From: Lichtheimia corymbifera B2541
Taxonomy: Eukaryota; Mucoromycota; Mucoromycetes; Mucorales; Lichtheimiaceae
DNA length: 64,000 nt
Reading direction: 5' to 3'
Assembly (NCBI GenBank): GCA_000697475.1
Contig: JNEU01000906.1
Location: forward strand, 124,001 to 188,000
A program made the position numbers and the translations under genes. Below are positions 22,807-35,131 of the stretch, piece by piece; position 1 is the first letter of the stretch, and each line of letters begins with the position of its first letter. The notes under the pieces were generated by a model. It had not been told where the DNA came from. It did not search any database and saw only the letters and a program-made list of their open reading frames with translations.

Positions 22807-22858
22807 GGGGGTACCCTTCTCGTTTGTCAGGTCAACCACACATTTTCCACTCTTTATC

Positions 22859-23596
22859 ATGAAGTTCCAACTTTCTACTCTTGTCCTTGCCTCCCTCGCT
22901 GTTGCACCCATTCTTGCTCAACAAGAGAACTGCAACTGTGATCCCTCTGATACTGAATGCATTTCAGGCTGTGGTATGTATATACAGATATGAAATGTTA
23001 TCCATCCTATATGCATGCTAATGGATTGCATATGAATAGTTACTGGCACCAATGATTGCGTTACTCAATGCAAGAACGATACTGATTGCTTCCAACAATG
23101 TGTGAAGGGCTGGCCTGGTGTTGGTGAATCCGGTAGTGCAGGTGCTGGTGGTAGTGATGGTGCTGCTCAACCTACTGCCAGTGATGGTGGTGCTGCTGCA
23201 AGTGGTAGTGATGCCGCTGGTGCTGGTACTGATCCCACTGCTGCTCCTTCTGGTGGTGATGCTGCTGCCTCTGGTGATGCCTCTGCTTCTGGTGACGCTG
23301 CCGCAAGTGGTGATGCCGCTGCCTCTGGTGATGCTGCTGCTTCTTCTGGTGGCGCTGCTGCTTCCGGTGATGCTGCCGCTTCTGGTGATGCCGCTGCTTC
23401 TTCTGGTGCCGCTGCTTCTGGTAGTGATGGTGCTTCACCTTCATCTTCTGGTGCTGCCTCTGATGCTTCTGGCAGTGATGCTGCTTCTGAGAGCGATGCT
23501 GCTGCTGATGGTGAGAGTGCTGCCAATGGTCGTGCTTATCCCCAAATGCTCCTTGGTGCTGTTGCAGCTGCCATTGCCACTGCCTTCTTCGCTTAG
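22859..23596 (+). CDS. Eight-cysteine secreted/GPI-type protein, member B
   Basis: Predicted cell-surface protein of unknown function. The signal peptide 'MKFQLSTLVLASLAVAPILA' is followed by 'CNCDPSDTECISGC', a phase-1 intron (22974-23039), and 'VTGTNDCVTQCKNDTDC', then 'FQQC'. Spacing C1C6C3C6C3C5C3C equals member A. From 'KGWPGVGESGSAG' on, the protein is a long Gly/Ala/Ser/Asp stalk with repeats of the type GDAAAS (23260-23420). It ends in a hydrophobic segment 'MLLGAVAAAIATAFFA' directly before TAG 23594-23596, the layout of a GPI-anchored wall protein. About 223 residues. Confidence 0.85.
23260..23425 (+). repeat. GDAAAS-type repeat region in member B
   Basis: GGTGATGCTGCTGC(C/T)TCT units, 18 bases or multiples, encode (S)GDAAAS repeats in the surface stalk. 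Such an in-frame array can change length by slippage. Confidence 0.7.
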
Positions 23597-24127
23597 ATAA
23601 ACCCATACCACCATCTTCTTTACATTACCTATCATTCCATCCATTATATTGTACGTTGTAATCTAAACACGATCGTATGTATCTGTCACTTGTATATTGC
23701 ACACGCTTGATTGTGATGACTTGTTTTATTGGTGAATGGGCCAATCATGTGACTCTAAAGTAAAGGGCGATATTATATATATTTCACAAGGAAAGAGCAA
23801 TGATCATTCATATGGATAGTGCCCAATAGTGATGGTGGTGTGTGTGTGAGTGTGTGTGTGAGAGAGAGAGAATGGGTAGGTGGGTTGTGTGGTGGTGGTG
23901 GTGACGATCTTGGAAGGTGCGTCACAGAAAAATGTCCGTGGTCGATAGCTGTAAACAACTCCTTGTCCATCCCTCTGCCAATCTCAATTGATCAGCAGCT
24001 GCACCATTGCCAGCGACCACCTGTTATGACAACGAGAGGGAAGTCCTGTTAGCTTGTTCTACTTGTTTTCTCTTTTTCGACATCGACATCTCCCCACTCT
24101 TTTCTACACACACACCTGTCAACAATC
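23597..24127. other. Intergenic
   Basis: 3' flank of member B and 5' flank of the small membrane protein gene; TG-rich tract at 23838-23872. No gene seen. Confidence 0.5.
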
Positions 24128-24382
24128 ATGTTTGGATCCAAAGCAAGACCACTCAACCATTTGCAGCGACAACGCATTACTTCAAATCTGTTTGTTATGG
24201 TTGCCTTGGGTGCCGTAGCAACAGTGGCAGCACCTACCGTATTTCCATGCCCTGCTTTTGATCAAAACGACAAAGCTGCACGACTGGAAGCGCGTCGAAA
24301 ACTCAAGGCTCAACAAGGCAATACTCCCGTGATTGTCAAGAAACGACGTACCCACAAGAGTCAAGAGCAGCAAGAAGAGTAG
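24128..24382 (+). CDS. Small single-pass membrane protein, conserved-looking
   Basis: Single exon of 84 codons, ATG 24128 to TAG 24380-24382. The N-terminus is basic ('RPLNHLQRQRITSN'), then a hydrophobic segment 'LFVMVALGAVATVAAP', then 'FPCPAFD' and a Lys/Arg-rich, charged tail. This resembles small fungal proteins with a membrane segment followed by a PCPA-type motif, some of which are mitochondrial; that is recollection and is not proven here. A basic N-terminus with no cleavable signal fits an organelle membrane. No enzymatic motif. Confidence 0.55.
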   Translation: MFGSKARPLNHLQRQRITSNLFVMVALGAVATVAAPTVFPCPAFDQNDKAARLEARRKLKAQQGNTPVIVKKRRTHKSQEQQEE

Positions 24383-25009
24383 ACATTAACTATTACATAT
24401 TATCAACCATTCACACACACACACATCCATCCTATACGCCTGTCATTATAGTATCAGCTTTATCCGCAATCATCAAACATGTACACACATTATTGAATCG
24501 CCATATTCCTTCATGTATCAATCAATCTAGAATGTGACACGATAAATCATATCATGAACCTCCTTTTTCTTATAAAAAAGCGTGCGCATCGACCAAGTGA
24601 TCCTTCTCCCTGTGAAGATGACCCTTTAAACAACGAAATTCTCGGGGATGCATAAGGATGTGAGAAATGTGATATGATGAAATACAAAGTTGTCGGAAAC
24701 ATCGGGTGTTGTTAGAGAAAAGCGTTGTGCGACACTAGCTGTAGTACAAGCGAGCCACTAAGCGCGCTCATTCACTCGTTACAGAGAGCGAGAAAGAGAG
24801 AGCGAGCAAGAGAGAGAATGAGAGAGAGGGGATTGTGTACAGCTGCTGTTACAGGACTCTCTTTTTCCTTTCTGCACAAATAATCAAAAGTATTACTTGT
24901 TACTTACTTCTCCTTTCCCCCTTTCATAACCTTTTCTATTTCAACACGCATCACATTTTGCTTGCTTTCTTCTTTCTCCTCAAACCCTCTCGAAACGTTA
25001 CACACTAAC
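24383..25009. other. Intergenic, purine/GA-rich promoter
   Basis: A GAGA-rich stretch (24780-24830) and a CT-rich leader (24900-24990) precede the NDK-domain gene. No ORF of interest. Confidence 0.5.
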
Positions 25010-28000
25010 ATGACACTAAGCGAGGTAAAAAAGAGAACAAGATGAACCCACACTTCCAAAAGTGCCATCTCGCTCATGGTCATTGCTAGGATTCCTCGTT
25101 GCAACCACAATCCCCGGGCGATACTCAACAAGGTATATATATATTCATGCTTTATTTTTATCTCCCCCGGAAAATGTGAAACCTAGGAACGTATCTCTTA
25201 ATACATTTCTCTTCTCAAGTAGTGCTCGATAATAGCAACAACACCCATTCGACGGATGATACTACCATCAAAGATGACAAGCAACAACATGTAGTGGATG
25301 ATTTGGAACAAGAACGCGCACTTGAAAAGGATCAAGATCCAGCAACCGATTCATCAAAGGCAACAACAGCTATTTCAACAAGTGAAAAGGAATCATCCCA
25401 ACAACAAGAAGCTTCTAAACAGGATCCTGCAGAATCACCTGCGGCGGACATTAAGCACGACGACAACCGCTCGGCAGCAACAGCAGCAGCAGCAGCCCCT
25501 GCCCTCACATCATCCTCATCACCTGAAACACCCATCACTGCTACCACTACTACTACTACAGATACTCCCAATATGGATACTATTACTACTACCCCATCAT
25601 CTTTTGAATCCAAGCAACAAGATGAGATCAAGAAGGATACATCAGAGTCTGAATCTGTGGTGGAGAAGGTGGTGGATAAAGAGGAGGAGGGAAAGATTGC
25701 AAAGATGGAAACTGCTGTTGCTGTAGATGAGAAAGCAACAGCCCCTGTCTCGGAACCACAGGAAAAGCTTACCGACGAACCAACATCTGTACAACCTCCC
25801 ACAAACGAAGCACACAACTCTGCCACCACCACCATCACCAATGTCAATCAAGGCGATGCTGCTGATGCTGCTGCTGGTGACAATAAGAATGAACAACAGG
25901 AATCATCATCATCGTCACAACAGAATACAATCGATCACAAGGATCAAGAACAACCTTCTGTGGCGAATCAGGTGGATCAGAATGCTCCCACTGACGATGA
26001 AACACAATCGTTGGCTGTTGGCGTTGAAGCTACTACCAAGGATGCCAAGATCCAACGTACTTTGGCTATTATCAAGCCCGATGCCATTCAAGCCAACAAA
26101 AAGAATACCATCCTTGAAAAGATCAAGCAATCGGATTTCACTATTGTTCAAGAGCGTGAATTGCATTTGACCAAGGAGCAAGCGGGTCTGTTTTATCGTG
26201 AACATGAAGGCAAGCCATTCTATGATGAATTGACTACTTGGATGAGCAGGTAAATTTATAATGCCAAATTTATCTAATATATGCAATGCATTGACACGTG
26301 TCCTCCTCTGTTTAGCGGCCCCATCCATGCCATGGTGCTTGAAAAGACCAATGCTATCCGTGATTGGAGAGAACTCATGGGCCCCACTGATCCAAACAAG
26401 GCACGTGAGATTGAGCCCAATAGGTAGGTTCCTTGTTGTTGTTGTTTATACAGGACATGTCGGCTGATGATCCTTTAGTCTGCGTGCATTGTTTGGCACA
26501 GATGGAATGAATAATGCAACCCATGGCAGTGATTGCCAAACCAGCGCTGAACGTGAAATTGACATTATCTTCAATGCCATCACTACTTCTACTACTACTA
26601 CTGAGGAGCCCAAGGAGGAAGAAATTGCTGCCAAGCCTGTGGAGGATGCAAAGGATGCCAAGACGACTGGTGATGACAATGATGAATCGGTGAAGCAACA
26701 GTCAACAAACGCTGATTTGGTCTCCAAGGAGGATGATACAAAGTCCAACCCTGTTGAAGAAACCACAATGACCGTATCAGTTGATGACAAGTCCAAGTCG
26801 AATGAGGGTGAAATTAAGGAGGCTGAGCTTGCATCATCGAATGAAACCACTGCAACCGAAGAACAGCATATCGAATCTACTGCCACCACCACTGCTACTG
26901 AGGAAAAGGAGCATGATATCACCACTGATGAAAAGGAAGTGCCTGTTGCTGAAGAGCCCGTAAAGGAAGAACCCATTGAGAAATCAGAGCCTGTCGTTCA
27001 AAAGCCTTCCAAGGAAGCATCCAATGATGAAAAAGAATCCACACATCCACCTGAAGATGAGACATCCAAGGCGAAAGACTCTAAACATGTGGCCACTGCT
27101 GAGACAACTGATTCCTCTGCTGCTGTTGTGCAAGAAAAGCCATTGGAACAATCAAATGCTGATAATGTCGCACCTGAAGAGGAGCCAAAGGAAACTCCCA
27201 AGGAGATCAAGGAAGTTGCACCCACCAATGATAAGGCTGACAACAAAAAAGCATCAGCAACACCATCCAAGCCAAAGAACATTAAGAACTTGATGGCCAT
27301 GTTTGAGAGCGATGGTTCAAAGGCACCTGAGAAAGCAGCACCACCACCACCAAAGAAAATTGTCAAGGAGCTTTCTTCATCCAAGAAACCTGTTGACCAA
27401 ACACCAGCTCAAGCTGAGCAATCTGTCAGCAAGGATAAGGTTGATGCATCGAATGAGGCCAAATCAGTCGAGCACAAGGAGAATGAGCAATCGGCTACTG
27501 CTAGCAAAGATATCCCTGCCGTTGCTGAAGAGCAATCCAAGCCATCTTCCACTCAAGAAGCCGTCAAAGAGGACAAAGAAACCAAGGATGAGGACAAGAA
27601 GGTCGACAAAGAAAAAGTGACAAAGACGGAGAAAAAGGAGGCAGCTATTGAAAAGCAATCATCCAATGAATCAAGTGGTTCATCTGACAAGGCTTCCGGT
27701 AAAAAGACTACCACAGCAGATAGCAAGGTGCCAACGGCCACCAAACCAAAATCACCTTCGCGATCACCCCAACCCAAAAGGGCTACCAAAACGGCTACCA
27801 CCACTGTCAAGGAAGAGCGTACCAAAAAGGCAGCTACCACCACAACTGTGAAGAAAACAGTGACTGAAAAGAGATCGGGTGGTGGAAACACTGTCACTAC
27901 ACGCACTGTCACTTCGACTACAAAACGCATCTCGCCCACTTCTGGAGCAGCTGGTACAACCACAGCCAAAAAGACAACCACAACAGCCAATCGTGTGCCT

Positions 28001-29069
28001 CGTGTTGCTACGTTAGCAACCAAAAAGACAGCACCAGCAGCACCCAAGGAAGAGGAAAAGACACATGCACCTGCTAAAAAGACGACTACTTCTCGTACAT
28101 CCGTGTTTTCAAGATTGACTGCACCCACAGCTGCTAGTGCCCGTAAACATGCAGATGACAATGCACAAACCACCACCACCACTACCAAAAAGACGACTAC
28201 TGGTTCTCCTCCACGTCGTATCAGCCCATCCAATACTGCTGCAAGAAGCACCGTTGCCACCAAAAAGCCAGCTACTGCTACCGCTACCACTGCAGGTCGT
28301 ACCACTGTTAAAAAGACATCACCTACTGCATCTGGCACTGATAGTGGTGCTCACACTACAACCAAACGTGTGGTACGTCGTATACCAGCTGGTGCATCAG
28401 CTACCAAGGCTACAGGAACAACTGCTACAAAGAAGGTAAAAGGAGGTTGATGGATAGGGATACTTTATTTTCAGTAGGCTAAATGGTCATTTATATACAA
28501 TCTAGGTGGCCGATCCTAGCAAGCGTGTGACATCCAAGACCAAACCTGTTGCTGCTGGTGATGACGCCAATAAAGCTGATCGTAAGAGTGACTCGTCTGC
28601 ATCAGAGGAACAAGAACAAAAGCAAGTGCCAGTGATTGAAGAACCTCCCAAAGAAGAAGAACCTTCATCATCAGCAGACGCCAATGGAAAAGATGTCGTG
28701 ACCGATAATCACCACCAAGAGGAAATCAGCAACAAGGAGGAAGAGAAGGAGACTATAACCGAGCAACAACATGATGCAGCTGAGGCAGTATTACAAGAGC
28801 CTTCTAATGTACATGATGAGGAAGTTGCTTCCATTGTTGTACAGCAACCTGAACCTCCAGCTACACCTCCCAGTGATGGTAAGGAATCAGCAGCTAGTGC
28901 ATCCTCTTCACGAGCAAAATCTCCCGAGGTGACCTCTTTGCGTAACAAGTTTGAAACATCCTTGTCTACCAGCAGCAACGCGTCCAACGATACCTCTCAC
29001 CTTAAAGATGCCCGATCCGTCTCTCCTAGCAATCGTGTCAAGGACATGATCAATCGCTTTGCCGGATAG
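25010..29069 (+). CDS. Very large disordered protein with embedded nucleoside diphosphate kinase domain
   Basis: About 1,240 residues. Exon 1 is 'MTLSE' (ATG 25010), exon 2 'DSSLQPQSPGDTQQ' (25090-25133); exon 3 resumes at 25221. Residues to about 290 are acidic and Ser/Thr/Gln-rich. The NDK fold follows: 'QRTLAIIKPDAIQ' (26050), 'EKIKQSDFTIVQERELHL', 'FYREHEGKPFYDELTTWM', then 'GPIHAMVLEKTNAI', 'LRALFGTDG' and 'NATHGSDC', which holds the phospho-His. Introns at 26252-26314, 26425-26478 and 28436-28504. The remaining 800 residues are Lys/Glu-rich, then Lys/Thr-rich and basic, ending 'SNRVKDMINRFAG'. The kinase active-site His is intact, but such a fusion is unusual; a cytoskeletal or scaffold role is only a guess. 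TAG 29067-29069. Confidence 0.85.
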
Positions 29070-29292
29070 AGTGATTATCTAATATAGTTTATCATTTCAC
29101 ACACATCTCTCCCCTCACCATTTAATAAACATCCATCGCTAGATCGATCTATGCAACGTCATATAACGACTGTAATGAGGCATAGTGTCAACCATGCACG
29201 TGCTCCCGACTGAATTAAATTCTGAGACCGACATTAATCCTTGGTCGAATACATATGCCGCTTCTTGAACGACAACACGACACTTTGCAATC

Positions 29293-32200
29293 ATGATGAA
29301 ATCCACGAGCGCCCTCAAGAAAAAGGGCACAGCAGGAGCCGATGTCTTTCGACGAAAGGATAAGGATCGCGATGCTACCAAGTTCAGTTTCAAATCCGGT
29401 TCGAGTTCGAGCTCTCCTTCTTCCTCATCCAGAATTGGTTCTCCAAAGACATCACCAGCAGCAGCAGCAACACGAAAGCCAAAACCAGCACACCTTCCCA
29501 AGCAAACCAACATGCCACTCTCCAACAGTCCCATTACACTCGATCTCCATCGCTTTGCTGATAGCAACATGAACCCGGAAGAATGTATGGTTTTTTTTTA
29601 TGCAACTCACAATGACACGTCGTAGTATTTACTGTTATCTATCTCTCTAGTTGTGCGACGTTCTCTTGCCGACACCAACGAAGAAGGCATTCGAGCATTT
29701 CATCGATCGCTTGTGGAGGCCAAACATGTGATTGGAGGCGACCTTCAAAGAAACGTGTATCGCAACTACACAGAGTTTGTCACCATCTCCAAAGAAGTAT
29801 CCAATCTCGACGCAGACGTCTTTCGACTCAAGGGATATTTGAACGAGCTCAAGAGTATCTGGGAAGGGTTTGTGGAAGAGGCCAATCCATCCGAAGATAT
29901 GAAGCCCATAGGTAGGTAACTTGTAATTGGAAAAAGAGAGGGGGTTGATGACTTATCTATATACTATTAGATGCAATTGGATTGAATGATGCTATCTTAC
30001 CACAGAGGAAACACAGCGACATGATACCATCGGATTTGCAGAGTATCTTCCGTGCTCAAATCGCTGCTTTATGGGAAAATGTGGAAGGATCTCAGGTAAA
30101 TATATATATATATATATATATCCCCTCTGGAGTGAGTTTTTAACCGTGGAGAGTCTATGATCAGCGCTTTGTAGCTTATACCCAGGGTCGCCATATCGTG
30201 AGAGAATGTGCCAACTTTTTCGACATCAACCCAAAGACGCTTCAACCACGTCAAGCAGTGCATATCTTTTTGTTGAACGATTGCTTGTTGGTGGCATCTC
30301 GAAAGAAACGCTCGGCTACTTCAAAATACAAGCTAGTGGCAGATCATTGCTGGAGTCTGGATGAAGTTACTATTATTGACGTGAAGGATTCAACAGGTAA
30401 AGTAACAAAGGAGCGAGGTTGTGTGTGTGGAATCTTATATGCATGATATATAGCCGCTGTCAATGCCATCAAGATTTCGGTTTACCCCAACACCTATATC
30501 TATCGTTCCGAACGTCAAGAAGACAAGTATGCTCTCCTACATGCGTATCACCGAACCATGGAAGAGAACAGTGACCGTCAGGATGATGCTTCCAATCCAA
30601 GTAAGTATGAGGATAGGATTGGAGAAAAAGAACAGATATTAATATTATATGCCCAGTCGGCTATAGAAATGGCAAGGTAATTTGGGCTGTAATCGAGAGG
30701 TGTGGATGCCATTGGCTGACATGGATTTACTTTAGGATGCTCCAGCAGGTGCTGGTGACAATCAGCGTGCTAGAGAGGGTCAGGATAGCGATATTGAACC
30801 TGGAGATCGGAAATGGTTGGAAGATTTGCCAGACGAGCTCGAGGTGGTGATTGCTCTACGACAATTTGAGACAGCTGTTGGCTATATTGAGCAAGGTACA
30901 TGTAACATTACATCATTGCTATGCAGGTGTATTGATTGTTTATATTTGTTTGTCTTTGTCTTATATAGCCAAAAAGATGCTTGATTCATACCCTCAGCCT
31001 ACTCCCTTGTTGCGTGCCAGTAAAAGCAGGGTCCAAAAATATTCGGAATCGCTTGCATCTATCATCAGCCAAGATCTCCAAAACACGCTTCTTACCAAGC
31101 TTCAGTTCCAACGCCTCGTCAATTGGCTTTTACGATTAGATAAGGGTGATGAGGTAAGTATTTTGTTAGGAGTGTGTGTAGCGGGAAACTGACAGTGGCA
31201 ATATTTATCCAGGCACGCGAGGTGTTTTTGAATACACGTTCCCTCATCATCAAGAAACGAATTCGACAGTTAACATTTGAAGGTGACAGCACAACGTACA
31301 TCAACGAGCTTGCATTGGTGGTGTTTACTCTTATCCGTAACACGTGCGAATGGTACCGGGATTCTTTCAAGCAAAACGAGATGGCTTCCAGATTTATTAC
31401 TTGGGTGCGAGAGCAAACAGAGATTTATGCTGATATCTATAAGCGACAAGTCTTCAACCATAGCCAGCTCAATTGCCAGATTATTGCTGATTGTTTCAAA
31501 TCTACACTTGATCAGTGCTCCATTGTAAGTATCGGAATAACGGAAGGCAAACCGGATCACAAAGCAGCTGAGCTAATTGGGGGACTGTATCATCCGATAG
31601 CTGCGCAAAGTGGGTCTCGATCTCAAATTCATGCTCGAGGATTTCTTTTTGGACAATGTGCGTGAAACCGTTCTTGCCTATGAGCGACGATGCGCTGACA
31701 AGGCTGAAAAGTTTGCGCGTGGTGACAATTTCAGCGTTGTATCGAGTCAAAACTTGGGTATGATAGGATCGGAATGATGGAAAGGATCTTTGACTGATCA
31801 AGGTGATGCTTGTTGTAGGTGGTGATGTCCGTGTTACGTCCAGCGTTATCAGCTTTTACAATATGTTGATCAAGTTTGTCAATGATATATGTCTCATCGC
31901 TAAATTGCAGGTAGGATTTTATTTTCACGTGCTTTTGACAAAGAAAATGCCGCTGAAACTCCACTCTTTGTAGTTATACGAGACCGTGGTGCGAAGCATT
32001 TCTCGAGTGACAGAACATTATCTACGTACGATGGTGGATCAATCAAATGGCCAGGTAATCATCATCATCATCATCACTACTGTCCATGTGATAAGGTTGA
32101 GCTAATGGAATGGGGGAAAATAGCGGTCTGTGGCTTCGATGAATATTGGTTTTGTGCTTGACAACGTGGTGCCACGAGTTTCTTCACAATTGAACGTGAG

Positions 32201-32317
32201 TAATTGGAACAAGTCAGTGGGATGTCAACGTCTTAACTCTATCTATAGCGACATTTTGATCGGCCGATACCCGAGTTGGATTCCTTGCGGGCAAGGCTTA
32301 GAGTACTCGCCAATTGA
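29293..32317 (+). CDS. EXO84: Exocyst complex subunit Exo84
   Basis: Subunit of the exocyst, which tethers secretory vesicles at growth sites. ATG 29293 (29296 alternative). The N-terminal 80 residues are basic and Ser/Pro-rich. Then 'FVRRSLADTNEEGIRAFHRS' and 'YTEFVTISKEVSNLDADVF' form the Exo84/Vps51-type coiled coil. A PH-like segment follows with 'QAVHIFLLNDCLLVASRKKR'. The C-terminal helical repeats include 'LPDELEVVIALRQFETAVGY', 'EAREVFLNTRSLIIKKRIRQ' and 'LRKVGLDLKFMLEDFFLDNV'. About a dozen introns, 50-110 nt; the first is 29586-29650, another holds a (TA)n run at 30100-30121. The last exon 'RHFDRPIPELDSLRARLRVL' ends with TGA 32315-32317. Domain order and length fit the family. Confidence 0.88.
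30100..30121. repeat. (TA)11 tract in Exo84 intron
   Basis: Uninterrupted TA dinucleotides directly after a GTAAATA donor in an EXO84 intron. Confidence 0.9.
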
Positions 32318-32524
32318 TCATATTTTTACGGAGCACGTCCCTTTTAATTTCATCCCCATGACAATCGTGATCACAACTGTTTCGAACCTTCTTTTTCTCT
32401 TTCACTCACTCTCTCTCTTTTCACCTTCCCCTTTATTTACAATTTGCAAATAGCATATTCATAAAGAAACGACCCTCTCCACTACATACACGTTACAATC
32501 TCTCCTTGTTTCAATATCATCATC

Positions 32525-34096
32525 ATGCTCCTTGTTACTTGGATTGCCTTGGAAATAGCATTTTGGTTATACCTTTACAACACCAAGAGGCGGTTTCAAC
32601 AATACGTCAAACCACAGACATTGCCTACAAAGATTGAGCGGCAACAGCTATTTTGGAACTGTTATCACACCATCAAGCATGATTTGAAAAAGTGGTTCGA
32701 AGGATGGTTTTATATAGCCAGCAGCCCTGATCGTGCTCATCCCAGCTTTAAGGATATCCACCGAGATAATGTGGCCACTTGGTACGTGAGTTTATATAGG
32801 GCTCGTCCTGTCGTAATACTCAATGCATATATTAGGTTTGCATGGGCATTCTGGGTGGAGCAGCTTGACCACGTGCTTTCAAACAAAGAATGGGCTCAAG
32901 AAATCGAATGGATGATCAACACCATCGAGAAGGATTTTGATATTGAATTTCCAAAGGGCTACAATGACAATATCCAATGCATCCGACCGAGCTTTGATCC
33001 TGTACAGTCATTACACAGGCCACTGGCGTTGTACCTGGCCAACTATGTTATGACGTGTGTCTTCAATCGTGTGTTGCTTGAATGGTTTTGGCAATTTGAA
33101 CGAGGTGGCACGGACTTGCCAGGTGTCATGTGGGGACATCTCCTGAGACCCTTCTATCAGCCGCCTCCAATGAGTGATACGAACAAGTTCAATCATCTCG
33201 TCTACTGGTCTCTTGTGCCATCGTCATCTCACCACCAGACTTCGCGTGAAATTCCCATCGTTTTTGTTCATGGTATTGGTGCAGGACTCACAGTATACGC
33301 TGAATTCATTCATCGCCTGGTTCGACTTGGACGACCCATTTTCTGTGTGGAGCTACCTTATGTTTCAATGCGTATGGTGGAACATGTAAGTTAAATAGAT
33401 CACTGATGTTATTATGCAACTGATGATTAACCATGCGTATATATGTAGATTCCAACTCCAGAAGAAACAGTGCGAGAGATCGAAATGATGTTGACAGCCC
33501 ATGGATACGACGAAGCTGTTATTGTGGCCCATTCGCTTGGTACAGCTGTTGCTAGTTGGATAGCCAACCTTGCTCCAAAGCGTGTGGTTGGCCTTGTTCT
33601 TGTGGATCCCATTTGTTTCTTACTCAATTATCATCATGTTGCATTTAACATGCTCCACCGTATACCCAAACGAATCATAGAGGCAAGTAAACTTTATCTT
33701 TAATGTATCATCATGCTAATGGATACTGGGATAATATAGTATCTTATACACTATTTTGCATCCCGTGAGCTTTATATCAACTACTACATCAGCCGGCATT
33801 TTCAATGGTACCAAACGATCTTTTTTGCTCATCCAACGTCAACAACATCCGATCCTCCACCTTCGCCTGTCCCACCAGAACAACAAGGACCGTTGCGCAA
33901 TGCTATTGTGTTCCTATCAGAAAACGATGCCATTGTTGACAGCCCTTTAATCACCAAATACCTTTATGATGCAGGAGTGCAAGCACGCCTTATGCGAGAT
34001 ATCGGACACGCAGAGTTCCTTATCAATGGTCAATGGAAGAATGAGATTGTGACCGAAGTTGAAAAGCTGTTAGTTGTATGGAGGATGAAGGATTAG
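32525..34096 (+). CDS. Membrane-anchored alpha/beta hydrolase
   Basis: Serine hydrolase, about 465 residues. It starts with a hydrophobic anchor 'MLLVTWIALEIAFWLYLY'. A long N-terminal part contains Trp-rich helices. The hydrolase core begins 'IPIVFVHGIGAGLTVYAEF' (oxyanion HG motif, 33255-33310), continues with the nucleophile elbow 'VIVAHSLGTAVASW' (33520) and ends with 'FLSENDAIVDSPL' (acid) and 'MRDIGHAEFL' (His). All triad positions are present. Introns at about 32782-32835, 33387-33448 and 33682-33738. TAG 34094-34096. The layout resembles fungal hydrolases anchored in endomembranes; a lipid ester substrate is likely but not shown. The next gene starts only 100 bases downstream in the same direction. 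Confidence 0.85.
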
Positions 34097-34196
34097 GATT
34101 ATAATACCACAATAAAAATTTGGCATGGAAACCAGCAGGAGCCAGAGTGCCTGAAATGATGAACCCGCGTGTTGCTTTTTCCTTTTTCCGTCGTCG

Positions 34197-35027
34197 ATGA
34201 CCCCAGCAGACATGCTTCAACATGATGACACGGTGATCCTTGCCTCACTTTCCTTGACCCATGTTCAATTTGACGCCCAAGACAAGATCGCCTATGCCTT
34301 CGCTTATATTACACTGTTGCCTCTCGCCATTCTTGTGTTTTATGCATCTGTCATTGTCAGCCGACGCGAGATGGCAGGCATCCTAATATTACTCGGCCAA
34401 TTGACAAACGAGGCTCTCAACGCCATACTCAAGGAGTATCTTCAAATGGCTCGTCCACACTGTATGTTCTCTTTCTCTTTCCAAACGTTGACTATCGTTT
34501 CTTGTATCAAGCACATATCGACTAATTATGCATCAATGCATGGATAGCTCACCTTGGCACTGGCTATGGGATGCCGTCAAGTCATGCACAATTTATGGCA
34601 TTCTTTGCTGTCTATGGGTCATTATATCTTTGGTCATGTATTCGGCTGGATCATACCGTGTACAAGGTCCTGGCAACATTGGGCATGGTTTCCTTGTCTC
34701 TTTTGGTGTGCTATTCTCGGTAAGTGTCATTGTGGATAGCATGATACAAACAAGATGCTCATTGCTCTCTCCCAAAGAATCTATCTGGAATATCATAGTG
34801 CGATGCAAGTGGCTGCAGGGATAGGTGTTGGCACTCTGTATGGATTACTATGGCATTGGATTGTGGAGTTTGTTATTCGACCCTCGGAAATCATCGATCG
34901 TCTCTTGGATACCCCACTCGCCAAATGGATCTACCTACGTGATATGCGTGCTATCGACAATGTCGCAAGATGGGAATATCATCAATGGCTGCAACAACGT
35001 CAAAAGAGTAAATGTAAGACCAAATAA
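34197..35027 (+). CDS. CAX4: Dolichyl-diphosphatase (PAP2 superfamily)
   Basis: ER membrane phosphatase that recycles dolichyl diphosphate released during N-glycosylation. About 227 residues and four hydrophobic segments. Three exons: 34197-34459, 34549-34719 and 34779-35027. Motifs in order are the C1-type 'LKEYLQMARPH', the signature 'GTGYGMPSSHAQFM' (C2, with catalytic His) and 'CYSRIYLEYHSAMQV' (C3, with Arg and nucleophilic His). All PAP2 catalytic residues are present, and the 'GYGMPSSHAQF' wording is characteristic of the DOLPP1/Cwh8 branch. TAA 35025-35027, 105 bases from the stop of the oppositely oriented eight-Cys gene C. Confidence 0.9.
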
Positions 35028-35131
35028 AGTTTTACATTGTTTTTATTACTGCAACTGTCTCAATGAAAAGGAGGGGGATGATTATGGATTTAATGTGCTA
35101 TGTGTATCAAGGACAACCTGTGGAACTTTTT

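Larger units (their letters stand above)
21518..22858. other. Intergenic, no convincing gene
   Basis: Contains a (GTA)12 microsatellite near the bZIP 3' end and, at the right edge, the TATA promoter of the eight-Cys gene B. Scattered ORFs have no motif. Confidence 0.5.

Noticed and set aside
23172..23606. Long ORFs on the other frames and strand across the eight-Cys member B stalk
   Set aside because: They are Val/Leu- or His/Gln-repeat shadows of the GC-rich GDAAAS repeat; the plus-strand frame has the signal peptide, intron and GPI tail.
27553..28338. Minus-strand ORF of 261 codons inside the NDK-domain gene
   Set aside because: Val-rich complement of Lys/Thr codons; no motif, and the plus strand frame is continuous with the NDK domain.
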